From contig NZ_VORU01000010.1 of the NCBI RefSeq assembly GCF_007997135.1, forward strand, positions 62,001 through 126,000: DNA of 64,000 bases, given 5' to 3'. Both the position numbers and the translations under genes were made by a program. Below, piece by piece: positions 54,863 through 63,821 of this stretch (position 1 is its first letter; the number at the start of each line of letters is the position of its first letter). The notes under the pieces were generated by a model. That model made no database searches, had not been told where the DNA came from, and saw only the letters and a program-made list of their open reading frames with translations. Source of the DNA: Aequorivita lipolytica. GTDB lineage: Bacteria; Bacteroidota; Bacteroidia; Flavobacteriales; Flavobacteriaceae.

Positions 54863-56028
54863 TATTTAAAGAGTTTGCGCAGACCGCTGGTTTTTTCCAA
54901 AAGCATTTTATATTTTCTTTTGTTTCCCTCATGTGTCCCGTAAAATTCGTGGGGGACGGGATGTTTTTTCATAATGTTTTCAAACTCTTGTGGGGAAAGA
55001 CCCAATTTTTTCAAAACATATTCGGTATCGTCGCTAAGTTCCTGAGCATCGTAAATCGGGGATTCCAGCGTTTTCATTGCTTCTTCCCTGCTTATTTGTC
55101 CGGAACAGATAAGGGTGCTTAAATGTGCCTTACGTTTGTCCACGCCAAATTTTGAGGGAAGAATGTAGTTTTGGTAGAATTTGGTCCAAAGGGATTCGCA
55201 ATGTTTCCCGCCGTAATCCCGCCAATCAAGCTTATCCGTAATAGTGGCAATAGCGTCTTTTTTATTGTAATCCACATAATCCAAAAGGGATATGGGAGTC
55301 AATTGTTGGAAACCGGTGTATTTAATGTATTTATAAAAAGGTACACGAGGGTAGGTTTTCAACTTAATGGTGCCGAATTTATCGTGAATGGATTTTAGGT
55401 TTGTATAGTCCAACTTTGGATAGATCCACGCCTGCGGCAAAATGAATTCCGTAACAATATTGGTTCCGCTGATGATGTAATTGATGTTGAACTGCGATGC
55501 CAATTTGAACATCGTGGCCTGTATGGCGTGGTCTGAAACCACTTCTATATCAATAACCGAAGCCTTTAAATAGGAAAGTTGCAGGTCGCGAAATTCTTCC
55601 CAATTCACAACAATGGTATGCAGATCGAAGCCCAGTTTTTCAATAATACTGTTCACGTTGTGGACGGCAAGTTCAGAATTCCAACCATTGTCAAAATGTA
55701 CCGCTAAAGGCCTAAGACCAAGTTCCTTAACAATATAGGCAACGTAAGTACTGTCCACGCCGCCACTGAGGCCAATAAGGCAGTCGTATTTTTTGCCCTT
55801 GCCGTTTTCCTTTATTTCGGCAACTATCTTTTCTAAAGCTTTTGAACGTGCAGGCTCTTTTAATAAATTTTTCTCGGCGGCCGCCTGATATTCAAAATAA
55901 TGATTGGAGATGCCATTTTCATCAAAACTTATATTTTCGTCAGTGGTATCCATTACTGTTTTTGTACACATTTGGTACGCCCTTTCGGAGAACAGGTCTG
56001 GATGGTATTTACTTGTTTTTATAATCAT
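54862..56028 (-). CDS. N-acetyl sugar amidotransferase (WbpG-like), zinc-knuckle cysteines largely lost
   Basis: 388 residues from the ATG at 56028, which overlaps the hisF stop as ATGA; the longer open frame to 56193 lies inside hisF and is not plausible. PP-loop SGGVDS (88-93) marks an ATP pyrophosphatase that activates the substrate for ammonia attack. Family members start with a CxxC...CxxC zinc ribbon; here the positions read C21-TK-T24 and S41-NH-Y44, so only one Cys is left. With HisH and HisF it should convert an N-acetyl group to an acetamidino group on a sugar nucleotide, as described for P. aeruginosa O5. Confidence 0.9.
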   Translation of the reverse strand: MIIKTSKYHPDLFSERAYQMCTKTVMDTTDENISFDENGISNHYFEYQAAAEKNLLKEPARSKALEKIVAEIKENGKGKKYDCLIGLSGGVDSTYVAYIVKELGLRPLAVHFDNGWNSELAVHNVNSIIEKLGFDLHTIVVNWEEFRDLQLSYLKASVIDIEVVSDHAIQATMFKLASQFNINYIISGTNIVTEFILPQAWIYPKLDYTNLKSIHDKFGTIKLKTYPRVPFYKYIKYTGFQQLTPISLLDYVDYNKKDAIATITDKLDWRDYGGKHCESLWTKFYQNYILPSKFGVDKRKAHLSTLICSGQISREEAMKTLESPIYDAQELSDDTEYVLKKLGLSPQEFENIMKKHPVPHEFYGTHEGNKRKYKMLLEKTSGLRKLFK

Positions 56029-56798
56029 AATTTTGAAAAAACTTCCTCGATCAATTGATTTTGTTTTGGGTAATTGATCATTATCCCCTTTTGTTCCGAA
56101 GCATATACAAACAGGCTTCCCGCCGCTACAGCAGATGCCCCGCCCTTTACAATTGCTTCGGTAATATCTGCTACTTTTGAAGCCCCGCCACAAGCCACCA
56201 CTGGTATTGAAACCGAATCTGCCACGAGTTTTATCAGTTCAATATCAAATCCTTTATAGGTGCCATCACGGTCAATTGATGTTAAAATTATTTCACCCGC
56301 ACCGGCCTCCTCAACCTTTTTAGCAAAATCCACAGGCGATAAATTTGTATTTTTTTTCCCGTTGTTCCGATAGACTTTATAATTGCCAAGCCAATCCTTT
56401 TTTACATCTATAGAAACCACGGCACTTTGACTGCCAAATTGTTCTGCTATTTGGGTTAATAATTTAGGATTGTCAAATGTGCTGGTATTTAAAATAACTT
56501 TTTCCGCTCCTTGATAGAGCAGTTTTTTTACCTGTTCAATGGTGGTAATGCCGCCGCCATAAGAGAGTGGCATAAAAGCTTCTCCCGCAATATCAGTTAA
56601 TTTTTCAATATTAGGCCCTCGGTTTTCCTTTGAAGCGGAAATGTCCAAAATAACAATTTCGTCCACTTCCTTTTCATTGAAGATTTTCACCGCGTTTATG
56701 GGGTCGCCAATATATTTATGGTCCTTGAATTTGATGGATTTTACCAAGCCACCATTCTGGATTAACAATACAGGTATGATACGAATACGCCTCATCAA
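56025..56798 (-). CDS. hisF: HisF-like subunit of the sugar amidotransferase complex
   Basis: 257 residues, TIM barrel. Phosphate and barrel motifs are normal (GGGITTIEQV, EIILTSIDRDGTYKGFD), and Asp130-equivalent lies in VVSIDVKK. But the first catalytic Asp of true HisF (CLDVKDG) is Leu12 in PVLLIQNGG, which should abolish imidazole cyclisation. The barrel therefore probably serves only to guide ammonia from HisH to the WbpG-like enzyme. It overlaps hisH by 4 bases and the amidotransferase by 4 bases. Not a histidine-operon gene. Confidence 0.93.
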   Translation of the reverse strand: MMRRIRIIPVLLIQNGGLVKSIKFKDHKYIGDPINAVKIFNEKEVDEIVILDISASKENRGPNIEKLTDIAGEAFMPLSYGGGITTIEQVKKLLYQGAEKVILNTSTFDNPKLLTQIAEQFGSQSAVVSIDVKKDWLGNYKVYRNNGKKNTNLSPVDFAKKVEEAGAGEIILTSIDRDGTYKGFDIELIKLVADSVSIPVVACGGASKVADITEAIVKGGASAVAAGSLFVYASEQKGIMINYPKQNQLIEEVFSKL

Positions 56799-57415
56799 TA
56801 ATTTTTTATGAAATTGCTTAACAGTTGCATTCCGTATTTGTGACTTTTTTCAGGGTGAAACTGCATCCCGATAATGTTTTCCTTTATAAACCCGGCGGTA
56901 AAACCGTAACCATATTTTGCGGTAACGGCAATATCTTCTGGATTGTCGCAGTCAATGTGATAGGTATGCACAAAATAAAAACGTGATTCCTCGGGCATAT
57001 CCGAAAAAAGCGGGGCGTGCTTTTTAAAACTGACCTCAGACCAGCCCATGTGAGGCACCTTTAAATTCTGGTCAAATTTTGAAGCGTCAAATTTTACGGT
57101 ATCGGCGGCAATCCATCCCAAGCCTTTTTGCGAACCTTCTTCGCTACCCCGGGTTAGCAATTGTGCGCCGAGGCAAATTCCCAAAATTGGAATTTTTTCC
57201 TGTAATACTTTCTTATTGAGAAGGTCCACCAGTCCCGAGGAATGCAACTTATCCATGCCATAATCAAAATGGCCCACGCCCGGCAAAATCAATTTTGAAG
57301 CATTTTCAATATCTTCATGTTTACCCGAGATCAATGCATCTGCGCATCCCACCTTTTTGAGCATTTTTTTTATGGAAGTGAGATTGCCCACTTCGTAATC
57401 TATGATTACTATCAT
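56795..57415 (-). CDS. hisH: HisH-like glutamine amidotransferase subunit
   Basis: 206 residues, class I glutaminase. Nucleophile Cys81 in GICLGAQ, with His187 and Glu189 in FHPEKS completing the triad. It hydrolyses glutamine and passes ammonia to HisF. Its context (AsnB upstream, HisF and WbpG-like downstream, glycosyltransferases around) shows it belongs to surface-sugar synthesis and not to histidine synthesis. 4-base overlaps at both ends. Confidence 0.94.
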   Translation of the reverse strand: MIVIIDYEVGNLTSIKKMLKKVGCADALISGKHEDIENASKLILPGVGHFDYGMDKLHSSGLVDLLNKKVLQEKIPILGICLGAQLLTRGSEEGSQKGLGWIAADTVKFDASKFDQNLKVPHMGWSEVSFKKHAPLFSDMPEESRFYFVHTYHIDCDNPEDIAVTAKYGYGFTAGFIKENIIGMQFHPEKSHKYGMQLLSNFIKNY

Positions 57416-59313
57416 GATACCTTTGCGTATTTTATTGACGGGTTTACGTTCAGTGACACATTAAATGCGCGCATCCAATGGTTCAGGCTTATTGCCTTGA
57501 AAAAAACATCGGCATAGGGCACATTCCCTTTTATGAAATTTTCATATTCATCGATTATATTTTCGTTTATGATGCCTTTCAAATTAAGCACCGCATCTTT
57601 AAGTTCTTTTTTAATAATTTCTGGGTTTTCCTTTATCCAAATAATGTCCGGGGCCACAAAGCCCATTTTATCGTATCTATGGATAATTTCTTCGGGAAGG
57701 TCGTCTTCCATCCCTTTTCTTAAAATTGCCTTGGTTATGCCGTTCCGGATTTTATAATCATCCGGCAGGGACAAACAGAATTCCACCAAACGATAATCTA
57801 AAAACGGCAATCGCGACTCCACTGAATGCATCATAGAATTCCGATCTTCGGAATGTAGCTGATAGGGTAAACTATAAGTAAGAAGCTCGTGTTTGGAAAG
57901 ATCCATTATATTTTTAATCTCCTCGGTGTTTCCCGGGTTGGTGGATTTAATGTGTGCATACTTATTTATGAAATCATCGTTAAAATAGGTTTTGGATTTG
58001 GACTTTTTGTTGAGAACCTTTTCTTTAAGATTTCCCAAAAACATAAAATTCGCAAACCGGTGTACATAAGATAATGTTGAAAGATGCTGCGACTTGCTTC
58101 GTTTTTGTATTTCTTTATAGAGCGTTGAAAATTTTCCATTCAAGAATAAATTTTTCCAAAAAAACATAAAAAACTCACCGTAGCCCGCCAAATATTCGTC
58201 AGCACCTTGGCCGTCCAACATTACGATTAGCTTATTCTCTGCCGCTGTTTCAAAAACTTTATATTCCGAAAAATGACTGGCGGAAAAAATGGGTTGATCC
58301 TGATGGTAGTTTATTTTTTCCAAAATGCCCCCTTCAATTAAATCATTCAAATCTGGATATACTTTGTGGGGATCGGAATTGATCTTTTTATTGACAAGAT
58401 CAGCGAACTGCTGTTCATCATAGCCTTCTTGGGTATAACAGGAGGTAACGGTATGGACTTTGCCCATTAGCGACCCGGCTATGCAAACAATTGAGGAACT
58501 ATCCAATCCCCCAGAAAGGCAGGAGCCCAATTTTACGTCCGACCGTAAACGAAGCGTAACGCTTTGGTTTAGCAGATCAACAAATTTGGAAGATGCATCG
58601 GTAAAAGTGATATCTTTTTTAGCTACTGGTTTAACCCTGTTTAAATAGTACCATTGTGTTTTGGTAAGGATAGACGTTTTAATATCGTAAACCATTTGGT
58701 GGCCTGCCTTTAGATTGAAAACATTTTGAAGGAAGGTGTTTTCGTCAGTATTCAAGTCGTTATTCACCAAGTATTTATAAACTATTTCTTTGTTTATTTG
58801 CGCATCAAAACCGGGAAGGTCCAAAAATTGTTTCACTTCGGAACCTATGTATAATGAATTGTTGATAAGGGTATAGCAGAAAGGCTTTATTCCAAAACGG
58901 TCCCTGCTGCAAAAAACAACTTGCTTTTTTTTATCGTACAGTACAAAAGACCACATTCCGTTGAAATGGTTTAGGCAATCCTGCCCCCAATGATCGTATG
59001 CCGCAAGGATTACCTCGGTATCTGTTTCGGAAGTGAAGGAGTATCCATGTTGCTTTAATTCGACCTTTAATTCTATGTAATTATAGATTTCACCATTATA
59101 AACAATCACGTAATCTTGGTAAGCCATAGGTTGATGGCCAGCACTGCTCAAATCCAAAATAGACAGTCTCCGGTGTCCCAAGCCAATATTACCGTCCACA
59201 AAAATACCGGAATCGTCGGGCCCGCGATGGATGATTCTATTGTTCATGGAATCAAGCAAATTAGGTTCGACAATGGTGTTGTCTTTATTTATTATGGCCG
59301 AGATTCCACACAT
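57412..59313 (-). CDS. asnB: Asparagine synthetase B-type amidotransferase
   Basis: 633 residues. The N-terminal glutaminase begins MCGISAI with nucleophile Cys2 and shows RGPDDSG and GEIYNY; the C-terminal synthetase has the PP-loop SCLSGGLDSSS and VMLDGQGADEYLAGYGE. In polysaccharide loci such proteins amidate a uronic acid carboxyl (uronamide), in addition to asparagine synthesis in general metabolism. The position in the middle of the sugar operon makes the former likely. It shares one base with the next acyltransferase gene. Confidence 0.93.
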   Translation of the reverse strand: MCGISAIINKDNTIVEPNLLDSMNNRIIHRGPDDSGIFVDGNIGLGHRRLSILDLSSAGHQPMAYQDYVIVYNGEIYNYIELKVELKQHGYSFTSETDTEVILAAYDHWGQDCLNHFNGMWSFVLYDKKKQVVFCSRDRFGIKPFCYTLINNSLYIGSEVKQFLDLPGFDAQINKEIVYKYLVNNDLNTDENTFLQNVFNLKAGHQMVYDIKTSILTKTQWYYLNRVKPVAKKDITFTDASSKFVDLLNQSVTLRLRSDVKLGSCLSGGLDSSSIVCIAGSLMGKVHTVTSCYTQEGYDEQQFADLVNKKINSDPHKVYPDLNDLIEGGILEKINYHQDQPIFSASHFSEYKVFETAAENKLIVMLDGQGADEYLAGYGEFFMFFWKNLFLNGKFSTLYKEIQKRSKSQHLSTLSYVHRFANFMFLGNLKEKVLNKKSKSKTYFNDDFINKYAHIKSTNPGNTEEIKNIMDLSKHELLTYSLPYQLHSEDRNSMMHSVESRLPFLDYRLVEFCLSLPDDYKIRNGITKAILRKGMEDDLPEEIIHRYDKMGFVAPDIIWIKENPEIIKKELKDAVLNLKGIINENIIDEYENFIKGNVPYADVFFKAISLNHWMRAFNVSLNVNPSIKYAKVS

Positions 59314-59966
59314 TATTTTAAATATTTTCTTTTGTACTGTTCAAATTTTTCTTTTTTGATGAAACCAATATACTCATTCTCATCCTTATATCTAATACAT
59401 TCCGAAGGATCCAAATCCCTCAGTTTTTTTGCGGGATTCCCTGCAATTACACAATGTCCTTCTGGAAAGGATCTGGTTACCACCGCCCCTGCGCCCACGA
59501 TTGTAAAATCTCCCAGTTCTACTTCGGGAAGAATCATAACATTCATTGCCACCAAGCAGTATTCCCCAATTTTAATGGGCTTGCACAGAGTATAATCCCG
59601 TAAATTGTATAGGTTATGTTTGGCACTTTGTATTCCCACGTTGGCTGATATTTGCGTATAGTCGCCAATTTCAATACCATTTTTGCCCTGTATGTAACAG
59701 CCCCGCATATAGCCGGGACAGGTATCCACACCAATTTTAATATTTTTAAAATATGCAATTTCACTGGAAGGATGAACGGGCCAATAAATAAATCTATGAC
59801 TGGAATTAAATAAAACCTGTCTTAACCAATGGGAAAACTTGATCTGTATTTCGGAGTTTTCAGTGCCTTTAATAAAATCAAAGTAGGGTATTGGCCTCAA
59901 TAGAAAATTGATTATTCTTTCTAGGTAATAAAAAAACTTGTTATAAATTTTGATCAGAAAAATCAT
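59313..59966 (-). CDS. Left-handed beta-helix acyltransferase
   Basis: 217 residues. Hexapeptide repeats: CYIQGKNGIEIGDYTQISAN, then the active-site region GIQSAKHNLYNL and VGAGAVVTRSFPEGHCVIAGNPAKKLRD. It is a soluble acetyl/acyl-transferase acting on a sugar nucleotide or lipid-linked sugar. A hydrophobic N-terminus (about 1-20) may anchor it. It follows a GT2 gene by 25 bases. Confidence 0.88.
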   Translation of the reverse strand: MIFLIKIYNKFFYYLERIINFLLRPIPYFDFIKGTENSEIQIKFSHWLRQVLFNSSHRFIYWPVHPSSEIAYFKNIKIGVDTCPGYMRGCYIQGKNGIEIGDYTQISANVGIQSAKHNLYNLRDYTLCKPIKIGEYCLVAMNVMILPEVELGDFTIVGAGAVVTRSFPEGHCVIAGNPAKKLRDLDPSECIRYKDENEYIGFIKKEKFEQYKRKYLK

Positions 59967-59991
59967 ATTTTAGATTTTTATTTATATTGGA

Positions 59992-60879
59992 TTAGGCAGG
60001 CAACATAAGTTTTCTATATAAAACATTATTCCAAGAAAGGCCACTTTCCTTTTGTAGCTCCAAACCTTTCTTTAAAGAATGATGCTTTATCGCGGAAATA
60101 ATGGACACAGCTTTCTCGTTTTGTAATTTATTTAAAATTATTTTCTTTTCGTCTTCATTTAGGGGGCAATTTTTTGATAAAATTAAAGCTTCCGTAATCA
60201 ATATGTATTTGAATGGTATAAAAGGATTCGTCATGTTGTCATTCATCTGTTGATCATCGTGTTCCCTGGACCAGATTAAAGCCCCTGGCATTAACACAAC
60301 CGGAAATCTCTGCGAAAGTTTATGCCATATCTCCACATCGCCAACGTGTTGTTTTCCGCTAAAACCATGAATGGCTTCAAATGATTTTCTATTTATTATA
60401 CTGGACATAGGCGCTTTGTGGAATATGGATTTTAAATCAAAGTAATGATATTTATAAGCCTCCGGAGGTGATAGTTGAAATGGATATATTTGATCCTCAT
60501 CCTGTATATCCAAACACAGTCCGTAACCCGCTTCAGGGAATTGCTCCATATAGTACACCATTTCCTCCAGTCCGTTGGGATACATCAAATCATCCGAATC
60601 CACGTACTTTAGGTATTTTCCCTTTGCATAACTTGCGGCTTTGTTTCTATTGGGGTAATCGCCTAAATTATTTTCATTGATATATACTTTAATCCTGTTG
60701 TCCTGTGCTTCATATTGGCGTGCAATTTTTACGGAAGCATCATTGGAACCATCATCCACGATGATCAATTCCCAATTTTTAAAGGTTGATTTTATAACAC
60801 TTTCAATAGCTTGGGCCACATATTTTTCCCTATTATATACTGTCATCAATACTGAAACCAAGGGTGCATTATTTTCCAT
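59992..60879 (-). CDS. Glycosyltransferase family 2
   Basis: 295 residues. Opening SVLMTVYNREKYVAQAIESV, ELIIVDDGSNDASVKIA, the DxD-type KYVDSDDLMYPNG and later GFSGKQHVGDVEIWHKLSQR. GT-A inverting enzyme of unknown donor. Its 5' end overlaps the next GT4 gene by 11 bases. Confidence 0.93.
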   Translation of the reverse strand: MENNAPLVSVLMTVYNREKYVAQAIESVIKSTFKNWELIIVDDGSNDASVKIARQYEAQDNRIKVYINENNLGDYPNRNKAASYAKGKYLKYVDSDDLMYPNGLEEMVYYMEQFPEAGYGLCLDIQDEDQIYPFQLSPPEAYKYHYFDLKSIFHKAPMSSIINRKSFEAIHGFSGKQHVGDVEIWHKLSQRFPVVLMPGALIWSREHDDQQMNDNMTNPFIPFKYILITEALILSKNCPLNEDEKKIILNKLQNEKAVSIISAIKHHSLKKGLELQKESGLSWNNVLYRKLMLPA

Positions 60880-62038
60880 ATATATTTTTTAAGTTGTTAA
60901 TTCTATTTGCAAGTGTAAAAGGCAAAAAATTCATAAGATTGTAATTTTTGGTTTTCATGAAAGCATGTGGTTTTGTGTTAATAAATACATCTTCATAAGC
61001 TTTTGTCTGTATATATGGTTTGAACATTGATTCCGCTTTGCTGATGCATTTATGGCTTATTACTGCCATTTCGTCTCTATTATTGTCCAGATATTTAATG
61101 AATTTTCCATATTTTTCAATTTCGTCCAAGGGTACGGTATAACCTGTAACCCCATCCTCTATAAGTTCTGGGATGCCGCTTTTTAAGTTGGTCGCTATTG
61201 GGATAACGCCACATTTCATGGCCTCAACAATTGAAACCGGTAAGCCTTCGCCATACGAAGGTAAAATTAAAATATCGTGTTCACTATGCAGTGAAATAAC
61301 TTCTTGATTCGTCAATTTGCCCTTAAAATTTACATTGGAAAAGGATTGTAGTTCCTTCATTAATTTTTCCTCCAAGGGCCCAGCTCCAATAATGTTGAAT
61401 ATAAAATTAATTTTAAGTTCTGTCAATTGGGTCAGAATATTCTTAAAAAGCAATACTCCTTTATCTTCAATTAAAGCACCCACAAAAGCCACCCGAATTA
61501 TTTTGGCTCTAACTTTTTCTTTATCATTATCTATGGTTAAGGGAACTGGAAATTTCACACTTACCACATCAATTTTTGAAAATGTGTCTTTGTTTTCGAA
61601 ATTGGATTCAATCTTTTCCATCAGATAATCGCTCACCGTAATTATAGTATCAATCAAATGGCCCTGTTCATTGATACAGTTAAAGTAATGATCATAGTCT
61701 CCGTGCATAATATATACCACAGGGATTGTAAAATTAAGATTATTGACAACTTCCAGTTCAATCCCGCCATCGTTGGATATTAAAATAGAATTGTTATCAA
61801 GATGCCTTTTTATCTTATTCATTACACCCTGTTTACTCGACCATTTTCCATTATAGTTTATTCTAATAATTTCATCCGCGTTAAACTCATCTTGAACCCT
61901 CAACAAGGGATCGTCCATTGTATTATGGATCAACACTACTTTGGCTTTACATCTATTGGTTCTAAACCTCAACAAATTTCTAACCACGGATGCTACCCCT
62001 CCATCCTTATCCGGCAATATATAGACTAAGTTTTTCAT
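60869..62038 (-). CDS. Glycosyltransferase family 4
   Basis: 389 residues. N-terminal ILPDKDGGVASVVRNLL, donor-site RVAFVGALIEDKGVLLFKNI and the E-x7-E signature GEGLPVSIVEAMKCGVIP with ELIEDGVTGYTVP. GT-B retaining enzyme; sugar unknown. It lies 102 bases after the flippase gene on the same strand, the largest gap in this part of the operon. Confidence 0.94.
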   Translation of the reverse strand: MKNLVYILPDKDGGVASVVRNLLRFRTNRCKAKVVLIHNTMDDPLLRVQDEFNADEIIRINYNGKWSSKQGVMNKIKRHLDNNSILISNDGGIELEVVNNLNFTIPVVYIMHGDYDHYFNCINEQGHLIDTIITVSDYLMEKIESNFENKDTFSKIDVVSVKFPVPLTIDNDKEKVRAKIIRVAFVGALIEDKGVLLFKNILTQLTELKINFIFNIIGAGPLEEKLMKELQSFSNVNFKGKLTNQEVISLHSEHDILILPSYGEGLPVSIVEAMKCGVIPIATNLKSGIPELIEDGVTGYTVPLDEIEKYGKFIKYLDNNRDEMAVISHKCISKAESMFKPYIQTKAYEDVFINTKPHAFMKTKNYNLMNFLPFTLANRINNLKNIYGK

Positions 62039-62140
62039 ATGGGTTTTGGCAAAAATTAAAGTATGCTGAATGTTTCTCCAGAATTGAAAATTATAAAAAC
62101 ATTACTATACCCATCAAACTTAATATATGAATGCGTTTTT

Positions 62141-63613
62141 TTATGATTGCAAACGTTTTTTTCTTTCAAGATAAGTGTTTTTTAAAATTTTTAGTAAATC
62201 CATAAATTCTGTGAAGCCCTTGGTTTTCGCAACAATATTTATTAAAAAATAACAAAGTATATAAATAGATGACTTTATGGCAATTAGCAGGAAATGATTA
62301 AATTCCATTTCCGGCATCAAGAATTCTATTATCATAACAATTATAAAGGGTATAAAATATGTTAGAAAAAGTTTCATGAATGAACCTATTTTAAAGTCAA
62401 AAAACCTTCTTAACAAGACCAAGTTAAAATACATTCCTATTATAGCCGCAGCAATGGTTGCAATTATATAGGCGTACAGACCATAATATATGGCAACCGG
62501 GATTGCCAAAAGATATAGTGCCTTTTTGATAATTTCTACTTTAAGATTTGCTCCAGACTTTCCGATGCTCAATACCGGTGTCACTAAGATGGTTGGTATA
62601 GTATGTATAAATGTGAACAACCCCAAGATTTGAAAAATAGGCACACTACCAAGCCATTTTTCGGTAAACAATAGAACGATGATAGATTTGGCGTTGATCA
62701 CCGCCAATCCAGAAAAAAGAAAAGTGGTGAAACAAACCACATGTAAAACTCTTATTAAAGCATCCCGTAACCTTTTATTGTCATCCGCAATTTTTGAAAA
62801 AGAGGGAAATAGCACCCCAGAAATCGATGAGAAAGCAAATGTGAAAACTAGATTATCCAAAGACTGAGCTTTGTAGAACAGACCTAATGTGGATGCGGAA
62901 AATAGCTTTCCGATAATAATGGTATCAAGCTTATTGAATACAGAATCAATAAATATGCTCAAGGAGTATTTGTAGCCAAAATTCCAAAGTTCCTTCACTT
63001 GTTTTATATCAAACAAAAAACTAGGTTTCCAAGGTGAAAAATACCAGATTAATATGGTGCCAATAACCCATCCGGATATTTGGGAGTATATCAAACTATA
63101 TACGCCAAAGCCCGTATATGCCAAATAAATTCCCACACCTCCTGAAATAAATCCGGAAACCAGTTCAATTTTAAAAGGGGTTTTAAAATCCAGCTTCTTC
63201 TGGAAAAGCGCATTTTGCAACGTAGAAAGCCCTTTAATTAAAAATGTCAAGGACATTAACTGTGTTATTGGCTTTAATTGGGGCATTTCAAAATAAACCG
63301 CAACCCAGGATGCGGAAAAAAACATAGCCACGCCTAGCAAGGCGGCCATCAACATATTTATCCAAAAAACTGTTGAAAGCTGTGTTTTGTTTACTCGCTG
63401 CTTTTGAATGATGGCATTCCCAAAGCCAAAATCCACAAAAGAATCTGTAAGACTTGCAAACACCATGGCCAAGCCCAAGAGACCAAAATCCTCCGGAAAT
63501 AACAAACGCGCCAAAATGGTGGAAACCACAAAATTCCGGAACTGACCTACCATTATTTTGGTAAAATTCCAACTTGCGGCATTTAGAGTCGAACTTTTGA
63601 GATCTTTCTTCAA
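62141..63613 (-). CDS. MOP-superfamily polysaccharide flippase (Wzx/WzxC-like)
   Basis: 490 residues with about 12-14 membrane helices. The N-terminus NAASWNFTKIMVGQFRNFV and the repeated LARLLFPEDFGLLGLAMVF are typical of the WzxC/RfbX flippases. It should move the undecaprenyl-linked repeat unit across the inner membrane. It is the most upstream complete gene of the visible operon; an AT-rich gap of about 200 bases separates it from the cut acetyltransferase. Confidence 0.93.
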   Translation of the reverse strand: MKKDLKSSTLNAASWNFTKIMVGQFRNFVVSTILARLLFPEDFGLLGLAMVFASLTDSFVDFGFGNAIIQKQRVNKTQLSTVFWINMLMAALLGVAMFFSASWVAVYFEMPQLKPITQLMSLTFLIKGLSTLQNALFQKKLDFKTPFKIELVSGFISGGVGIYLAYTGFGVYSLIYSQISGWVIGTILIWYFSPWKPSFLFDIKQVKELWNFGYKYSLSIFIDSVFNKLDTIIIGKLFSASTLGLFYKAQSLDNLVFTFAFSSISGVLFPSFSKIADDNKRLRDALIRVLHVVCFTTFLFSGLAVINAKSIIVLLFTEKWLGSVPIFQILGLFTFIHTIPTILVTPVLSIGKSGANLKVEIIKKALYLLAIPVAIYYGLYAYIIATIAAAIIGMYFNLVLLRRFFDFKIGSFMKLFLTYFIPFIIVMIIEFLMPEMEFNHFLLIAIKSSIYILCYFLINIVAKTKGFTEFMDLLKILKNTYLERKKRLQS

Positions 63614-63821
63614 AAAAAATTATTTAGTCTTATTTTGATTTATTGTAAAACCTCTTGTGAACAAAGTCCTATGTATATATTATAATATTTTATAAATATA
63701 TATATGTACTAAATTCTTACTTGGAAAAGTTTCATGGGTAACCTAGGCACATACTCAATAGGTATTATCACTGATAATCTTTGCAAGAAAACCCAATATT
63801 TTTTCCACTGTAAATTCAATA

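Noticed and set aside
56029-56193. Longer N-terminus of the WbpG-like protein
   Set aside because: The extension overlaps hisF in another frame and has no family similarity; the ATGA overlap at 56025-56028 gives the natural start.
54862-59313. HisH/HisF taken as part of a histidine operon
   Set aside because: No other his genes are present; the neighbours are sugar enzymes and the HisF cyclase Asp is missing.
63675-63715. AT-only stretch upstream of the flippase gene, considered as an origin-like element
   Set aside because: No DnaA boxes or replication genes nearby; best seen as an AT-rich intergenic spacer or promoter region.
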